Source of the DNA: DATKUC01 sp964577375
GTDB taxonomy: Bacteria; Spirochaetota; Spirochaetia; DSM-27196; DATKUC01
Length of the DNA stretch: 64,000 bases
NCBI GenBank assembly: GCA_964577375.1
Contig: CAZNYW010000014.1
Coordinates: 1-64,000, forward strand
Reading direction: 5' to 3'
The first letter of the stretch is position 1; every line of letters starts with the position of its first letter. A model generated the notes under the pieces. It saw only the letters and a list, made by a program, of their open reading frames with translations. It was not told the DNA's origin and ran no database searches. This document shows positions 8,952 to 18,110 of the stretch, piece by piece. The position numbers and the translations under genes were made by a program.

Positions 8952-11288
8952 CTATTTCCGGCCTTTCGCGGCCTCGAGCGCTGCGAGCACCCGCGGCGGG
9001 GTGAGAGGAAGCTCCCGCATCCGCGCGCCTGAAGCGTTGTAGATGGCGTTGGCGATTGCCGCGAGCGGCGTGTCAATTCCGATCTCCCCGACGGACTTCG
9101 CACCGAACGGTCCGGAGGGCTCATAGCTGTCGGCAAACTCGACAGTGAGACGGCGGACATCCAGCCTTGACGGTATTTTGTACTGCATCATATCATTTGT
9201 GAGCATGTGACCGGTGTCCGAGTAGCGGACGTCCTCGTAGAGCGCCATCCCTATCCCCTGCAGCAACCCGCCCTCCACCTGAATGCGCGCGAGGTTGCGG
9301 TTGATGGTGGTTCCGCAGTCGACAACCGCGGCGAAGTCGACTACATCGATCTTGCCGGTCTCGGTGTCGAGCTCTATCTCTACGAATCCGGCCATGTAGG
9401 GCGGCGGCGACTTCTCGCCGGAATAGGAGCCGGTGGAGGCGATGGTCTTCATCTTCGCTCCGTTGTGGTAAAGGGTGTCCGCGCTGAAATCCGTGAGCGT
9501 CACCAGCGTTTTTCCGTCACCGTTCTTGAACGCCTTGCCGTCGAAATCGATGTTCTGCGGCGCCTCCTCGAACTTCTCCGCAACCGCATCACAGAGAAGA
9601 TGCTTCATCTTCCGGGCCGCCTCTATTACTGCGTTTCCCGATACATAAGTGGTGCTCGACGCGTATGCGCCGACATCGTAGGGAGTGTGGTCAGTGTCCG
9701 AAGCGTAGACGACGATATCATCACTCGATACGCCGAGCTCTTCGGCTGCGATCTGGGCGAGGATGGTATCACTTCCGGTTCCCAGGTCGGTCGCCCCGAC
9801 GTGAAGCTTGAAGAACCCTCCGTCCTGCAGCTCCAGGTTCGCCGAGCCCATATCGATGAGCGGAATCCCCGAACCCTGCATGGCAATTGCCATTCCCTTG
9901 GCGCGGATACGTCCCGGCGCGACCTCAGACGCGAGCTTGCCCGGCTCCCAGCCGATCAGCTCGCGGCCGCGCTTCACGCAGTAGTCGAGCTTGCAGCTCT
10001 CGACCACCATCTCGACGCCTTCGCCGCCCTCGCCCATTATTCTGAACACTTCGCTCGTCTCGCCCTCACGGATCATGTTCATCTCGCGGAGCGCGACCGG
10101 GTCCATTCCGAGCTTGTGGGCGAGCTCGTCGATCGCCGACTCCAGGGCGAAGTTGCCCTGAATGGCACCATAGCCGCGGAAGGCGCCGGCAGGGATCTTG
10201 TTGGTGTAGACGATGGTGCCGCCGAACCGGGCGGCCTCGATCTTGTTGTACAGAGGCAGCGTCTTCGAGCCGCCCACCATGAACACCGTCAGCGCATGCT
10301 CACCGTAGGCGCCGGTATTGGAGAGCACCTGCATGTCGATCGCACGGATGTGACCATTCTTGTCGGCCCCGAGGCGGACATCGAGGCGCATCTGATGGCG
10401 GGAAAACGCACACTCGAAAACCTCCTTCCGGCTCATCACCACCCTGGCCGGTTTTCCGGTCAGGAGCGTCACGAGCGCGGCGTAGGGCTCGACGTGCACG
10501 TGCTGCTTTGCACCGAACCCGCCGCCGATACGTGGTTTCTGGACCCGGATGCTGCGCAGCGGCATGTCGAGGGCCTGGCCGAGAAGCCTGCGCGTGTGGA
10601 AAGGGTTCTGCGTGGAGGTCACCACGTTCAACCTTCCGTGAAGATCCAGGTAGGTGTAGGCGGTGTGCGGTTCGAGTGCGACGTGCGACTGCGCCTGGGT
10701 GTAGTAGGTGCCGGCCACCGTGACGTCGCACGCACCGAGCGTCTTCTCCACGCTGCCGATCTCCATACTGTAGGCGGCGGCGATGTTGCGCTTCGGTTCG
10801 AAGCCGATGGGAAACATGTCGTGGATCTCGGGCTCGGGATGGATCACCGAAGGATTGTCGATCGCCTTCTCGAAGTCCAGCACCGCAGGAAGCTCCTCGT
10901 ACTCGATCTTCACCAGCTCGGCGGCTATCCGCGCGGTCGCCGCATCGACGGCGGCGACCACTGCCACCTCATCTCCGACATACCGCACGAAGCGGTCGAG
11001 AATGAACTTGTCGTGAGGGCTCGGCTCCGGATGGCCCTGGCCGGCACGAGTGTAGGGAATGCGTTTGACATCGTTGTACGTCAGCACGCAGGCGACGCCG
11101 GGCAGCTCCCGCGCCTCGGCGACATCGATCGAGACGATCCTTGCGTGGGCATGGGGACTGCGGATGATGTGAACCACAAGCGCATCCCGCGGCGCCAGAT
11201 CGTCCGCGAAAGCCGGGCGGCCCGTCACCAGCCCTTTTCCGTCTATTTTTGCCCTGCTTCGCGTCACTTCGTTGAAACAGCTACGCAT
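8952..11288 (-). CDS. Molybdenum hydroxylase large (Mo-cofactor) subunit, xanthine dehydrogenase family
   Basis: This 778-residue subunit carries the molybdopterin active site of a xanthine dehydrogenase/aldehyde oxidase type enzyme. The a/b hammerhead domain lies at about 10-120. Mo-cofactor motifs follow: GGGFGAK, PAGAFRGYGAIQGN, and near the end GPFGAKSVGEIG, whose Glu matches the catalytic base. These enzymes hydroxylate a carbon next to nitrogen or oxidise an aldehyde using water. The true start is the ATG at 11288, overlapping the end of the Fe-S subunit by eight bases; the longer 11624 reading is antisense-like. Purine, nicotinate or another heterocycle are all possible; the motifs do not decide. 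No XdhC-like maturation factor is in the window. Confidence 0.9.
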   Translation of the reverse strand: MRSCFNEVTRSRAKIDGKGLVTGRPAFADDLAPRDALVVHIIRSPHAHARIVSIDVAEARELPGVACVLTYNDVKRIPYTRAGQGHPEPSPHDKFILDRFVRYVGDEVAVVAAVDAATARIAAELVKIEYEELPAVLDFEKAIDNPSVIHPEPEIHDMFPIGFEPKRNIAAAYSMEIGSVEKTLGACDVTVAGTYYTQAQSHVALEPHTAYTYLDLHGRLNVVTSTQNPFHTRRLLGQALDMPLRSIRVQKPRIGGGFGAKQHVHVEPYAALVTLLTGKPARVVMSRKEVFECAFSRHQMRLDVRLGADKNGHIRAIDMQVLSNTGAYGEHALTVFMVGGSKTLPLYNKIEAARFGGTIVYTNKIPAGAFRGYGAIQGNFALESAIDELAHKLGMDPVALREMNMIREGETSEVFRIMGEGGEGVEMVVESCKLDYCVKRGRELIGWEPGKLASEVAPGRIRAKGMAIAMQGSGIPLIDMGSANLELQDGGFFKLHVGATDLGTGSDTILAQIAAEELGVSSDDIVVYASDTDHTPYDVGAYASSTTYVSGNAVIEAARKMKHLLCDAVAEKFEEAPQNIDFDGKAFKNGDGKTLVTLTDFSADTLYHNGAKMKTIASTGSYSGEKSPPPYMAGFVEIELDTETGKIDVVDFAAVVDCGTTINRNLARIQVEGGLLQGIGMALYEDVRYSDTGHMLTNDMMQYKIPSRLDVRRLTVEFADSYEPSGPFGAKSVGEIGIDTPLAAIANAIYNASGARMRELPLTPPRVLAALEAAKGRK

Positions 11289-11736
11289 TGGATGCCTCCA
11301 GATAATTCCTGATCGCCCGCATCTGGCCCTCGTATCCGCTGCACCGGCAAAGATTGCCCGAAAGGTAGTGCTGTATGTCCTCATCACTCGGAGAGGATAG
11401 CTCTTTGCGCATGGCGAGAACGGTGAGCGCAAAACCCGGTGCGCAGAAACCGCACTGGTCTGCTCCCTCGGCCACCAGGAAATCGGCAAACCGTGAGGCC
11501 TCCTTCTCGACGCCCTGAACGGTTGTGATTTCGTGTCCGTCCGCGCGGGCTGCGAAGTAGGAACAGGAGGCGATCGCCGTCCCGTCGAGCAGAACAGTGC
11601 AGACGCCGCAGCTACCGGTATCACAGCCCTTTTTTACCTCGGTGTAACCTGCGGCGCGGAGAACATCGCCCAGCATATCGCCCGGCATGATGTCGAGGGT
11701 CTTTCTGTCTCCATTGATGATGAGTGTGATGGTCAT
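11281..11736 (-). CDS. Molybdenum hydroxylase small subunit, two [2Fe-2S] clusters
   Basis: This 151-residue electron-transfer subunit has the family's eight cysteines. The N-terminal plant-ferredoxin-like cluster uses GCDTGSCGVCTV plus a later Cys (IASCSY). The C-terminal four-helix cluster uses CGFCAPG and the GNLCRCSGY motif. It passes electrons from the molybdenum centre to FAD. Its ATG overlaps the end of the FAD subunit by four bases (ATGA) and its end overlaps the large subunit, giving a tightly coupled order FAD, Fe-S, Mo. Confidence 0.93.
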   Translation of the reverse strand: MTITLIINGDRKTLDIMPGDMLGDVLRAAGYTEVKKGCDTGSCGVCTVLLDGTAIASCSYFAARADGHEITTVQGVEKEASRFADFLVAEGADQCGFCAPGFALTVLAMRKELSSPSDEDIQHYLSGNLCRCSGYEGQMRAIRNYLEASNA

Positions 11737-12518
11737 GATGCTGTCTCCATTAATGCCCTACGGACGAGTACCGCACAGACCTTCCTGCGGTACGCATCGG
11801 TGGCTCGAATGTCGGTTCGAAACGAGAGCTCCGCCGACGCGGCTTCGGCTGCGTTCCGGATCTCAGCTTCGTCCGGACTGGAGGCCGTGCCGAGCAGCCC
11901 GGCCGCCTCCACGGCAAGCCTCGAGGGACCCGGCCGCGAACCGACCGCGAGGCGCCAGCGGCCGCCCGTGTATGCAGCCGCGGCGTTCAGGATCGGCAGA
12001 TCCTCTCGCGTGTTCCGTACCGATTGAAAGGCCGCGCGGCCCGGCCCGAGAATGATCTTCTCGATGAGCAAGGGCATCGGCACCCTGCCCATCAGGAAGC
12101 TCTGCATCTCGACTTCGCCGGTTCTGTGCAGCGCGATCTTCGCGTCGAGCGCGAGGAGTAGCGTATTGAGGTCGGAAAACCCGAATCGACCGGCAACCGT
12201 GCCGCCGACCGAGATGATGTTCCGGAGCTGGACTCCGACGATATGGGAGACCGCCTCCCTGAACGCGGGGCCGAAGCTCCTCTCCAGGAGCTCTGAAGTC
12301 TCGATGTCCCGGGCGGTGGCCATTGCGCCGATCTCGATTCTGTCGCCGGTAGCGCGAATGTAGCGCAGATCGAGCGCGGCCAGGTCGACCGCGATTTCGA
12401 CTCTTCGCGAGCTCGTGCGCGACCACGCACCCCCACCGAGGAGCATAGCGCCCTTCTCGGTCACATATTCGTACGCTTCATCGATGGAACGAGGGCGCAC
12501 AAGAGTTGCGATATCCAT
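11733..12518 (-). CDS. Molybdenum hydroxylase FAD-binding subunit
   Basis: This 261-residue medium subunit belongs to the FAD_binding_5/CO_deh_flav_C group. The N-terminal FAD site is around AMLLGGGAWSRT, a second flavin segment is ISVGGTVAGRFGFSDLNTLL, and a CO-dehydrogenase-flavoprotein C-terminal domain follows. It accepts electrons from the Fe-S subunit and hands them to NAD or another acceptor. Two start codons are three codons apart; the ATG at 12518 sits seven bases after GGAGGA, whereas the one at 12524 abuts it, so 12518 is preferred. It opens the operon; the 194 bases before it are shared with the divergent gene at 12713. Confidence 0.9.
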   Translation of the reverse strand: MDIATLVRPRSIDEAYEYVTEKGAMLLGGGAWSRTSSRRVEIAVDLAALDLRYIRATGDRIEIGAMATARDIETSELLERSFGPAFREAVSHIVGVQLRNIISVGGTVAGRFGFSDLNTLLLALDAKIALHRTGEVEMQSFLMGRVPMPLLIEKIILGPGRAAFQSVRNTREDLPILNAAAAYTGGRWRLAVGSRPGPSRLAVEAAGLLGTASSPDEAEIRNAAEAASAELSFRTDIRATDAYRRKVCAVLVRRALMETAS

Positions 12519-12712
12519 GATCATTCCTCCGGCGTTGGTTATCCTGATTGTCGGATGTGTCTATCGGGCAGCTTGCAGGCGGAGATATCCGCCCACACCT
12601 ATAGTCTTGCCCTAGATGGGCAGTTCGTCAAGATTCAATTGTACACAATACGCCCAGGCGGATTTGTCGCCGGCGCTGGTCCGCGAGTACGCGTCGGTAT
12701 TACTTTCATTCT

Positions 12713-12913
12713 ATGAGCTCCGGGGTTCACGGTCAAATCCAGACTCCTCCGGTGAAGAACACCGGCGAAACACCCGCGATCGACCGGGAGGTCTGCGAGC
12801 GCTGCGGCCGTGTGGATTCGCTTGTGGGCTGCGGCGGGCGCACTCTCTGTGAGGACTGCTACTACCTCTACGGTTCCTGCTGCGGGGAGATCGACTCACT
12901 GCTTGATTCCTGA
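12713..12913 (+). CDS. Small Cys-rich (zinc-ribbon-like) protein
   Basis: This 66-residue protein has paired cysteines that look like a treble-clef or zinc ribbon: CERCG, then LVGCGGRTLCEDCYYL and GSCCGE. I recall similar short proteins in diverse bacteria but cannot assign a function. No good ribosome site precedes the ATG at 12713, so the exact start is uncertain. It sits alone between the hydroxylase operon and a membrane protein. Confidence 0.6.
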   Translation: MSSGVHGQIQTPPVKNTGETPAIDREVCERCGRVDSLVGCGGRTLCEDCYYLYGSCCGEIDSLLDS

Positions 12914-12966
12914 CATTGTAAATCATAAAATACCGCCTATGTCGTCTCGAGCATTGGGAGGTTGTC

Positions 12967-13389
12967 ATGGGACTTTTCGCTATCAACTGGTGGGTCGTCC
13001 TTATCGGAACCGTATTCGCAATGGTGAACGGATCGATATGGTACAATCCCAGGACCTTTTTTGCCGTATGGTGGAAAATAGTCGGGGGCGGGAAGGAAAC
13101 GCCCGGCATGGGGAACATGGGGGCGGTCTGGACCCTCACCGTGGTGGCAGGGGCGGTCAAGGCTATCTTCATCGGGGTTGCGGTGAACGCCTTTTCCTCG
13201 GTGCTGGGCGGGATATCTGCCGGAGAAGGTCTTCTGACCGGTGTGATTGTCGCTGTCGGATTTCTTGCGCCGACCTACCTCGTGAATAAACTCTTCGCGG
13301 GCCACGGTTTCAAGATCTGGGCCATCGAGGTCGGAAATCACTTCGTCGATCTGCTCGTGATTGGACTCATATTCGGCCTGTGGCACTGA
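12967..13389 (+). CDS. DUF1761-type integral membrane protein
   Basis: This 140-residue hydrophobic protein has four predicted membrane segments (about 5-28, 52-75, 83-102, 115-138). The start NWWVVLIGTVFAMVNGSIWY and the later WW resemble DUF1761, a family without known function. GGAGG lies six bases before the ATG. Confidence 0.8.
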   Translation: MGLFAINWWVVLIGTVFAMVNGSIWYNPRTFFAVWWKIVGGGKETPGMGNMGAVWTLTVVAGAVKAIFIGVAVNAFSSVLGGISAGEGLLTGVIVAVGFLAPTYLVNKLFAGHGFKIWAIEVGNHFVDLLVIGLIFGLWH

Positions 13390-13428
13390 TTCTCACCTCC
13401 GACAGGTAGACCGGGTCCGGGAGCCGAA

Positions 13429-14328
13429 ATGCCGCACGTGGATCTGACAAAAGCAATCGAGCTTATCGGGCTCGGCCTTCTGGTCGGAGCGATATCACCC
13501 ACCTTCGGGATAGGCGGCGGGCTGCTCACGGTGCCGCTGCTTATCCTGATCTACGGTATGCCCACCACGGTCGCGACGGCGACCTCCCTCGGCGTGATCA
13601 TCTTCGTCTCGCTCAGCGGCACCCTCGCCTACGTCAGAGAACACCGCATCGATTTCCGGGTCGGACTGCTGTTCGTGGCCTTCGCCGTGCCCGGCTCGGT
13701 GGCCGGCGGCCTCATTTCCAACTGGCTTCGGTCGATGGCGCTTCATATCGACCTGCTTCAGATTCTCTTCGCGGTAACGATGCTCACCGTCTCCTCGCTT
13801 CGAATCATTTCGGTATTGCGAGCAGGCCGAGACCGTGGCAGCAGCCGAGACAGCGGCAATGGCCGTGGCGCGACGCCACCCCCCGCCGAGACGGAGCCGA
13901 CGCCGCGATTCGCGTTGGTTCGCGCATTCAGCGACCGACGCGGGGTCGAGTTTTCCTATACCGCCCGGCTGTGGCCCGGCGCAGCGGTGGCATTTCTCGG
14001 CGGAGTCATCGGAGCGATGCTGGGACTCGGCGGCGGCGTAGTCTATGTGCCCATTCTCACGGCGGTAATGGGTCTACCGGTCGCTATCGCAACCGCGACC
14101 TCCACCTTCACCATCCTCTTCGCCAACCCCTTCGCTGTGCTGGTCCGCTTCGCTTCGATCGAGTGGGACCTGGTGCTCTTTCTTTCGATAGGGGTCGTCG
14201 CCTCAGCGACGATCGTGCCGCGTTTTCTCCACCGGGTCAAGGCGAAGTGGCTTCTGACCGGTTTCTGGACGCTGGCCATGCTTGCGTCCATCCGGCTTAT
14301 CCTGAAGGTCGCCGGCGTACAGCTGTAA
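13429..14328 (+). CDS. TauE/SafE-family sulfite/anion exporter
   Basis: This 299-residue permease is built from two homologous halves, each with the family's glycine-rich signature (GAISPTFGIGGGLLTVPLL near residue 20 and GAMLGLGGGVVYVPILTAVM near 205) and a following VATATS/IATATS motif. Around eight membrane segments are expected, with a polar loop at about 130-175. The family moves sulfite, sulfoacetate or other organic anions across the inner membrane. GGGAG precedes the ATG. Neighbours give no substrate clue. Confidence 0.9.
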   Translation: MPHVDLTKAIELIGLGLLVGAISPTFGIGGGLLTVPLLILIYGMPTTVATATSLGVIIFVSLSGTLAYVREHRIDFRVGLLFVAFAVPGSVAGGLISNWLRSMALHIDLLQILFAVTMLTVSSLRIISVLRAGRDRGSSRDSGNGRGATPPPAETEPTPRFALVRAFSDRRGVEFSYTARLWPGAAVAFLGGVIGAMLGLGGGVVYVPILTAVMGLPVAIATATSTFTILFANPFAVLVRFASIEWDLVLFLSIGVVASATIVPRFLHRVKAKWLLTGFWTLAMLASIRLILKVAGVQL

Positions 14329-14412
14329 CGCGGCGTTCGCTCTCCGGATCCTGAATCGTCACCGCCTCCTGCCGGTATTTCGTCATGGACGAACTGTCCT
14401 TCGGAGCGCGGC

Positions 14413-15624
14413 GTGAGTATTCGAAAGTGGCGAGCGATACTGGTGCATATCGCTGCGGGTGTCCTCATCCCTGGGGCACTGGTTGTCATTTCGAAGCGTG
14501 AGGCCGACCGGTTCTTTGAACGAATTGCGGCCGAGCTGCGCTCGGCAGGGATCCGCTCGGCAGGGATCCAAGCGGCGCCGCCCGACCGGAGCTTCGAGGA
14601 GCTCGACCGCGCGACGGAGGCTCTCGAAAGGAAAATCGACTCGCTGCGGGCAGCGTTACTGCGGGCGGCATCGGTTCGGGCTGAAACGCCCGTTTCGAGC
14701 ACCGATTCAAACGACACCTTCGGGGTAGCCGTCGCGCCGGACGACGTACCGGACCCCGACCGGGCGAGCGTACGCGGCGGCGACCCCGACCGCAGACGGC
14801 TTCTCGCCGATGCGAAGCGACTCGCCGCCGCAGGGGACACGCTGCAGGCCGAGCGAACGCTGGAGACGCTGCTTCTTCGGTTTCCCGCGGACCCCGAGGG
14901 GAGTATCGCGCTCGGCGAACTGCTTGCAGCCGAATATGGCGAGGACCCTGCCTCGCTGCGCCGTGCAGCGGAGCTCGCCGTCTCGGCCGGGCGCGATGCC
15001 GGGTGCGCCGCCGCGTCACACGCCCTCCTCGCCGCAATTGCGCGGGACTGCGGCGACGCCGGAACCGCAGAGTATCACTTCAGGATGGCGGTGAGCCTCG
15101 CTCCGGGAAAGAGAGAATACAGTCGACAGCTTGGCATAATGCTCTACGACGAGGGAAAGTGGGCCGACGCGCTCGGGCAATTCGAGCTGGTTGCGGCCGC
15201 CGGCGGAGGCGGCGATCCAGACATGCGCTACTGCCGGGCCATGGCCCGGGCGAATCTCGGTGACCGGCGCAGGGCGGCAGCCGAACTCGACGCGCTCTTC
15301 GCCGACGAGCCTTCGTTGTACGGGGCGGCCGAGGCGGCCGGGAGCATCTTTTCGCTTCTCGGCGAGCACGAAAGGGCGGCCGAGCTCCTTTCTGCTGCGG
15401 CGGCGATACGCCGCACCTGGCGACTCATGCAGCAGCTCGGCCGCGAAGAGCTCGCTGCCGGAAGAAGCGGCGCCGCCGCATCGTCTTTCACCACCGCTAT
15501 CCACCTCTTCGCCGACGATCCGTCGTCGACCACCAGGCAGCGAGACGAGCTTCTTCGCGACCTCGCCAGGGCGAAGGACACGAATGATCGATCGAGCTCC
15601 ATTGACGTTGACGGTCCTCACTGA
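14413..15624 (+). CDS. Membrane-anchored TPR-repeat protein
   Basis: This 403-residue protein has one N-terminal membrane segment (about 8-27) and then a long Ala/Arg/Asp-rich region with tetratricopeptide-like helical pairs from about residue 130 to 390 (for example LLADAKRLAAAGDTLQAERT and LLGEHERAAELLSAAAAI). The topology suggests a periplasmic or cytoplasmic scaffold. It begins at GTG 14413 behind GGAG. A perfect 15-base tandem duplication (14540-14569) doubles the RSAGI unit. Partner unknown. Confidence 0.75.
   Translation: MSIRKWRAILVHIAAGVLIPGALVVISKREADRFFERIAAELRSAGIRSAGIQAAPPDRSFEELDRATEALERKIDSLRAALLRAASVRAETPVSSTDSNDTFGVAVAPDDVPDPDRASVRGGDPDRRRLLADAKRLAAAGDTLQAERTLETLLLRFPADPEGSIALGELLAAEYGEDPASLRRAAELAVSAGRDAGCAAASHALLAAIARDCGDAGTAEYHFRMAVSLAPGKREYSRQLGIMLYDEGKWADALGQFELVAAAGGGGDPDMRYCRAMARANLGDRRRAAAELDALFADEPSLYGAAEAAGSIFSLLGEHERAAELLSAAAAIRRTWRLMQQLGREELAAGRSGAAASSFTTAIHLFADDPSSTTRQRDELLRDLARAKDTNDRSSSIDVDGPH
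14540..14569 (+). repeat. Perfect 15-base tandem duplication in the TPR gene
   Basis: The unit GCTCGGCAGGGATCC occurs twice back to back (14540-14554 and 14555-14569). It keeps the frame and doubles the pentapeptide RSAGI just after the membrane anchor. It looks like a recent slippage event. Confidence 0.9.
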
Positions 15625-15673
15625 TTTACTGAAGTCTCGAGTGGGACGAATATCCAAGGAGACAGGAAACGAA

Positions 15674-16711
15674 ATGAACGGCTACGTATTGCATGGCCCC
15701 AGAGACGTGAGACTCGAATCGCGGTCGACGCCGGAGGTGAGCCCGGGCGATGTGCTGGTAAAGGTATCCCGCGCCGGCATCTGCGGCTCGGATATTCACT
15801 ACTACACGCAGGGACACGCGGGTGCCTTTGTTCCTAAGGCGCCCTTTGTGCTTGGGCACGAGTTTTCCGGCGTTGTCGTGAAGGCGGGCAGTGCCGTCAG
15901 CGAGTTCCGCGAAGGTGACCGGATTACCGTGGAGCCCTCCATCGCCTGCGGAACATGCCGACACTGCAGGACCGGCCGTTACAATCTCTGTGTGAACATG
16001 AAGTTTCTCGGTTCCGCGAGCTCTTTTCCACACCTCGACGGCGGATTTGCCGAGTACGTTATGGCGCCGGAGCGCAATTGCTTCCATCTTCCCGACTCCA
16101 TCGACGATACGGTGGGCGCGCTGATCGAGCCACTTGCGGTGGGTACCCATGCGGTAATGCGCGCGGGCAGCATGGCGGGAAAGACGCTCCTGATTACCGG
16201 CGCCGGAACAATCGGACAGTCGATCATGATCGTTGCGCGCGCGCTCGGCGCGGCGAGGATCGCGGTGAGCGATGTGGATCAGTACTGCCTCGACTTCTCC
16301 TCCCGGCACGGTGCCGACCTCGCGGTGAATCCAACGAGTGATGATTTCGGGCCACGCACGGCGGATTTCGCGCCGGAAGGCTTCGATGTGGTTTTCGAGG
16401 CATCCGGTTCCCCTGCCGCGCTTTCGCAGGCGCTGGAGCTGGCCGGACGCGGAGGTACGCTGGTCCAGATCGGGACACAGCCGAAAGAGGTCACCCTGCC
16501 GGCAAATCTGACCATGAGCAAGGAGATCCAGATCGTCGGATCATTCCGATATGCACATGCGTTCCCGGTAGTGCTCGAACTGCTTAAAAGCGGGTCCATT
16601 TCCGTCGAGCATCTCGTCACTCACACCTACGCCTTCGACAAACTGGTCGAAGGTCTTGAAACCGCGGTCGCGGGGAAGAATGTGATCAAGGTTCAGGTCG
16701 AAATGGGTTAG
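15674..16711 (+). CDS. Zinc-dependent medium-chain dehydrogenase, L-idonate/L-gulonate 5-dehydrogenase type
   Basis: This 345-residue oxidoreductase has the catalytic zinc Cys in GICGSDIHYYTQGHAGAF, the His in VLGHEFSG and the structural-zinc cysteines in CGTCRHCRTGRYNLC. A Rossmann NAD(P) site follows (ITGAGTIGQ). The HYYTQGHAGAF loop resembles IdnD. AGGAAA precedes the ATG at 15674; the frame stays open upstream to 15191 inside the TPR gene but is not the start. The mannonate dehydratase follows 20 bases later, so a route from a hexonate through fructuronate/mannonate to 2-keto-3-deoxygluconate is likely. That substrate is inferred from the pair. Confidence 0.88.
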   Translation: MNGYVLHGPRDVRLESRSTPEVSPGDVLVKVSRAGICGSDIHYYTQGHAGAFVPKAPFVLGHEFSGVVVKAGSAVSEFREGDRITVEPSIACGTCRHCRTGRYNLCVNMKFLGSASSFPHLDGGFAEYVMAPERNCFHLPDSIDDTVGALIEPLAVGTHAVMRAGSMAGKTLLITGAGTIGQSIMIVARALGAARIAVSDVDQYCLDFSSRHGADLAVNPTSDDFGPRTADFAPEGFDVVFEASGSPAALSQALELAGRGGTLVQIGTQPKEVTLPANLTMSKEIQIVGSFRYAHAFPVVLELLKSGSISVEHLVTHTYAFDKLVEGLETAVAGKNVIKVQVEMG

Positions 16712-16731
16712 TCATCAGGGAGAATTCCACA

Positions 16732-17808
16732 TTGGACACGATAAAGCTCGGTTTCGGCTTCTATCATCATATGCTCGATTCGTCGACGATGCGTTTCGCG
16801 CGCCAGTGCGGAGCCACCCACGCGGTGGTTCATCTCGTCGACTATCACGGAGATTCGGGAGGGGATCAGCTCGCGGACAACCAACCGGTCGGGGGAAGCG
16901 ACGGATGGGCTGCTGCCGGCGCGACCGCAGAGGAGTGGACCCTGGAAAATCTCCTGCGCATCAGGAAAGAACTCAACGCCCACGGTCTGGAGTTCTACGC
17001 CATCGAGAACTTCGACCCGCTCTTCTGGTACGACGTGCTGCTCGCCGGCCCGAAGCGGGACGAGCAAATCGAGCACATCAAGCAGATCATCCGCATGGCG
17101 GCGGAGGCGGGAGTATCGGTCATCGGATACAATTTCAGCCTCGCCGGCGTCGCGGGCAGGATAACCGGCGAGTTTGCGCGCGGAAATGCAGTTTCGGTCG
17201 GAATGAACGGTGTCGACGAGGAGCCCGTGCCGAGGGGCATGGTCTGGAACATGGTCTACGAGCGGAACGCCGGCCCCGGCGTCCTCGGAAGCGCGACCCA
17301 CGAGCAGCTCTGGGACAGGCTTTCCTACTTCCTCAATGCGGTGGTTCCGGTGGCAGAGGAGTGCGGCATCCGGCTTGCGGCCCACCCGGACGATCCGCCG
17401 GTACCAATGCTCCGCAGGCAACCCCGTCTTGTCTACCAGCCACAGATGTACCAGCGGCTGCTCGATGTCCGCCGGAGCCGATCCAACGCGCTCGAGTTCT
17501 GTCTCGGCACGCTGGCGGAAATGACCGAAGGCGACGTCTACAATGCGACCGACCTCTACACCAGTCAACAGAGCGTAGCATACATCCATCTGCGAAACGT
17601 TCGCGGCAAGGCGCCGCACTACCACGAAGTGTTCATCGATGAGGGTGACGTCGATTTTCGAGAGATCGTACGGATACTCCGCAGGAACAGCTTCGACGGT
17701 GTGATGATTCCGGACCATACGCCGCAGATGGCGTGCGGCGCCCCCTGGCATGCAGGGATGGCCTACGCCATGGGTTACATGAAGGGGCTGCTCCAGACAA
17801 TCGAATGA
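16732..17808 (+). CDS. uxuA: Mannonate dehydratase
   Basis: This 358-residue TIM-barrel enzyme dehydrates D-mannonate to 2-keto-3-deoxygluconate in uronate catabolism. UxuA signatures are visible: AAHPDDPPVPMLRRQPR with metal-binding His, YIHLRNVRG, and IPDHTPQM near the end. It is slightly shorter than E. coli UxuA (394 residues). The start is TTG at 16732, with AGGGAG about ten bases upstream. It is the last intact gene of the TPR/dehydrogenase/uxuA run. Confidence 0.9.
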   Translation: MDTIKLGFGFYHHMLDSSTMRFARQCGATHAVVHLVDYHGDSGGDQLADNQPVGGSDGWAAAGATAEEWTLENLLRIRKELNAHGLEFYAIENFDPLFWYDVLLAGPKRDEQIEHIKQIIRMAAEAGVSVIGYNFSLAGVAGRITGEFARGNAVSVGMNGVDEEPVPRGMVWNMVYERNAGPGVLGSATHEQLWDRLSYFLNAVVPVAEECGIRLAAHPDDPPVPMLRRQPRLVYQPQMYQRLLDVRRSRSNALEFCLGTLAEMTEGDVYNATDLYTSQQSVAYIHLRNVRGKAPHYHEVFIDEGDVDFREIVRILRRNSFDGVMIPDHTPQMACGAPWHAGMAYAMGYMKGLLQTIE

Positions 17809-17873
17809 CCGCCTGTTATTGACTTGCGTGCCGGCCGGGCGACTTCCAGCGCAGAAGGCGAGCTCTTCGATGA

Positions 17874-18110
17874 GGAGGCGAAAGTATATCGGTCGAATTG
17901 AAAATCGCCTCGCGATTCGCGCGCATCGACCTCGAGATAGCCGGTCTCGAGACTGCCCCGAAGAGGGTCCTTCTGAAGGGGAAAGAGCTCGAGAAGGTGG
18001 AAGAAGACGGTGATCACGGGTCCGGGTCCGGTGCAACGGAGGCGGCACCGCACGGTTCGTGGCGCTACGAGCCGGTGTCCCGGATCATCGAGATTCGGCC
18101 ATGCGAGCCG
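17874..18110 (+). pseudogene. Possible C-terminal gene remnant (beta-sandwich-like fragment)
   Basis: Between uxuA and the acyltransferase gene lie 276 bases without an intact gene. A plus-strand frame here reads ISVELKIASRFARIDLEI, then GLETAPKRVLLKGKELEKV, and later SWRYEPVSRIIEIR. The alternating pattern and the W-x-Y...I-x-I-R ending resemble the C-terminal beta-sandwich of GH31-like glycosidases. There is no start or catalytic region, and the frame runs into the opposing gene. It may be a decayed tail or chance. Confidence 0.25.

Noticed and set aside
9207..11312. A 701-codon plus-strand open frame opposite the molybdenum hydroxylase subunit
   Set aside because: It is the antisense shadow of a clearly real GC-rich gene; its translation has no recognisable motif.
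12616..12852. A 78-codon open frame overlapping the small zinc-ribbon gene
   Set aside because: No ribosome site or recognisable pattern; the overlapping frame has paired cysteines.
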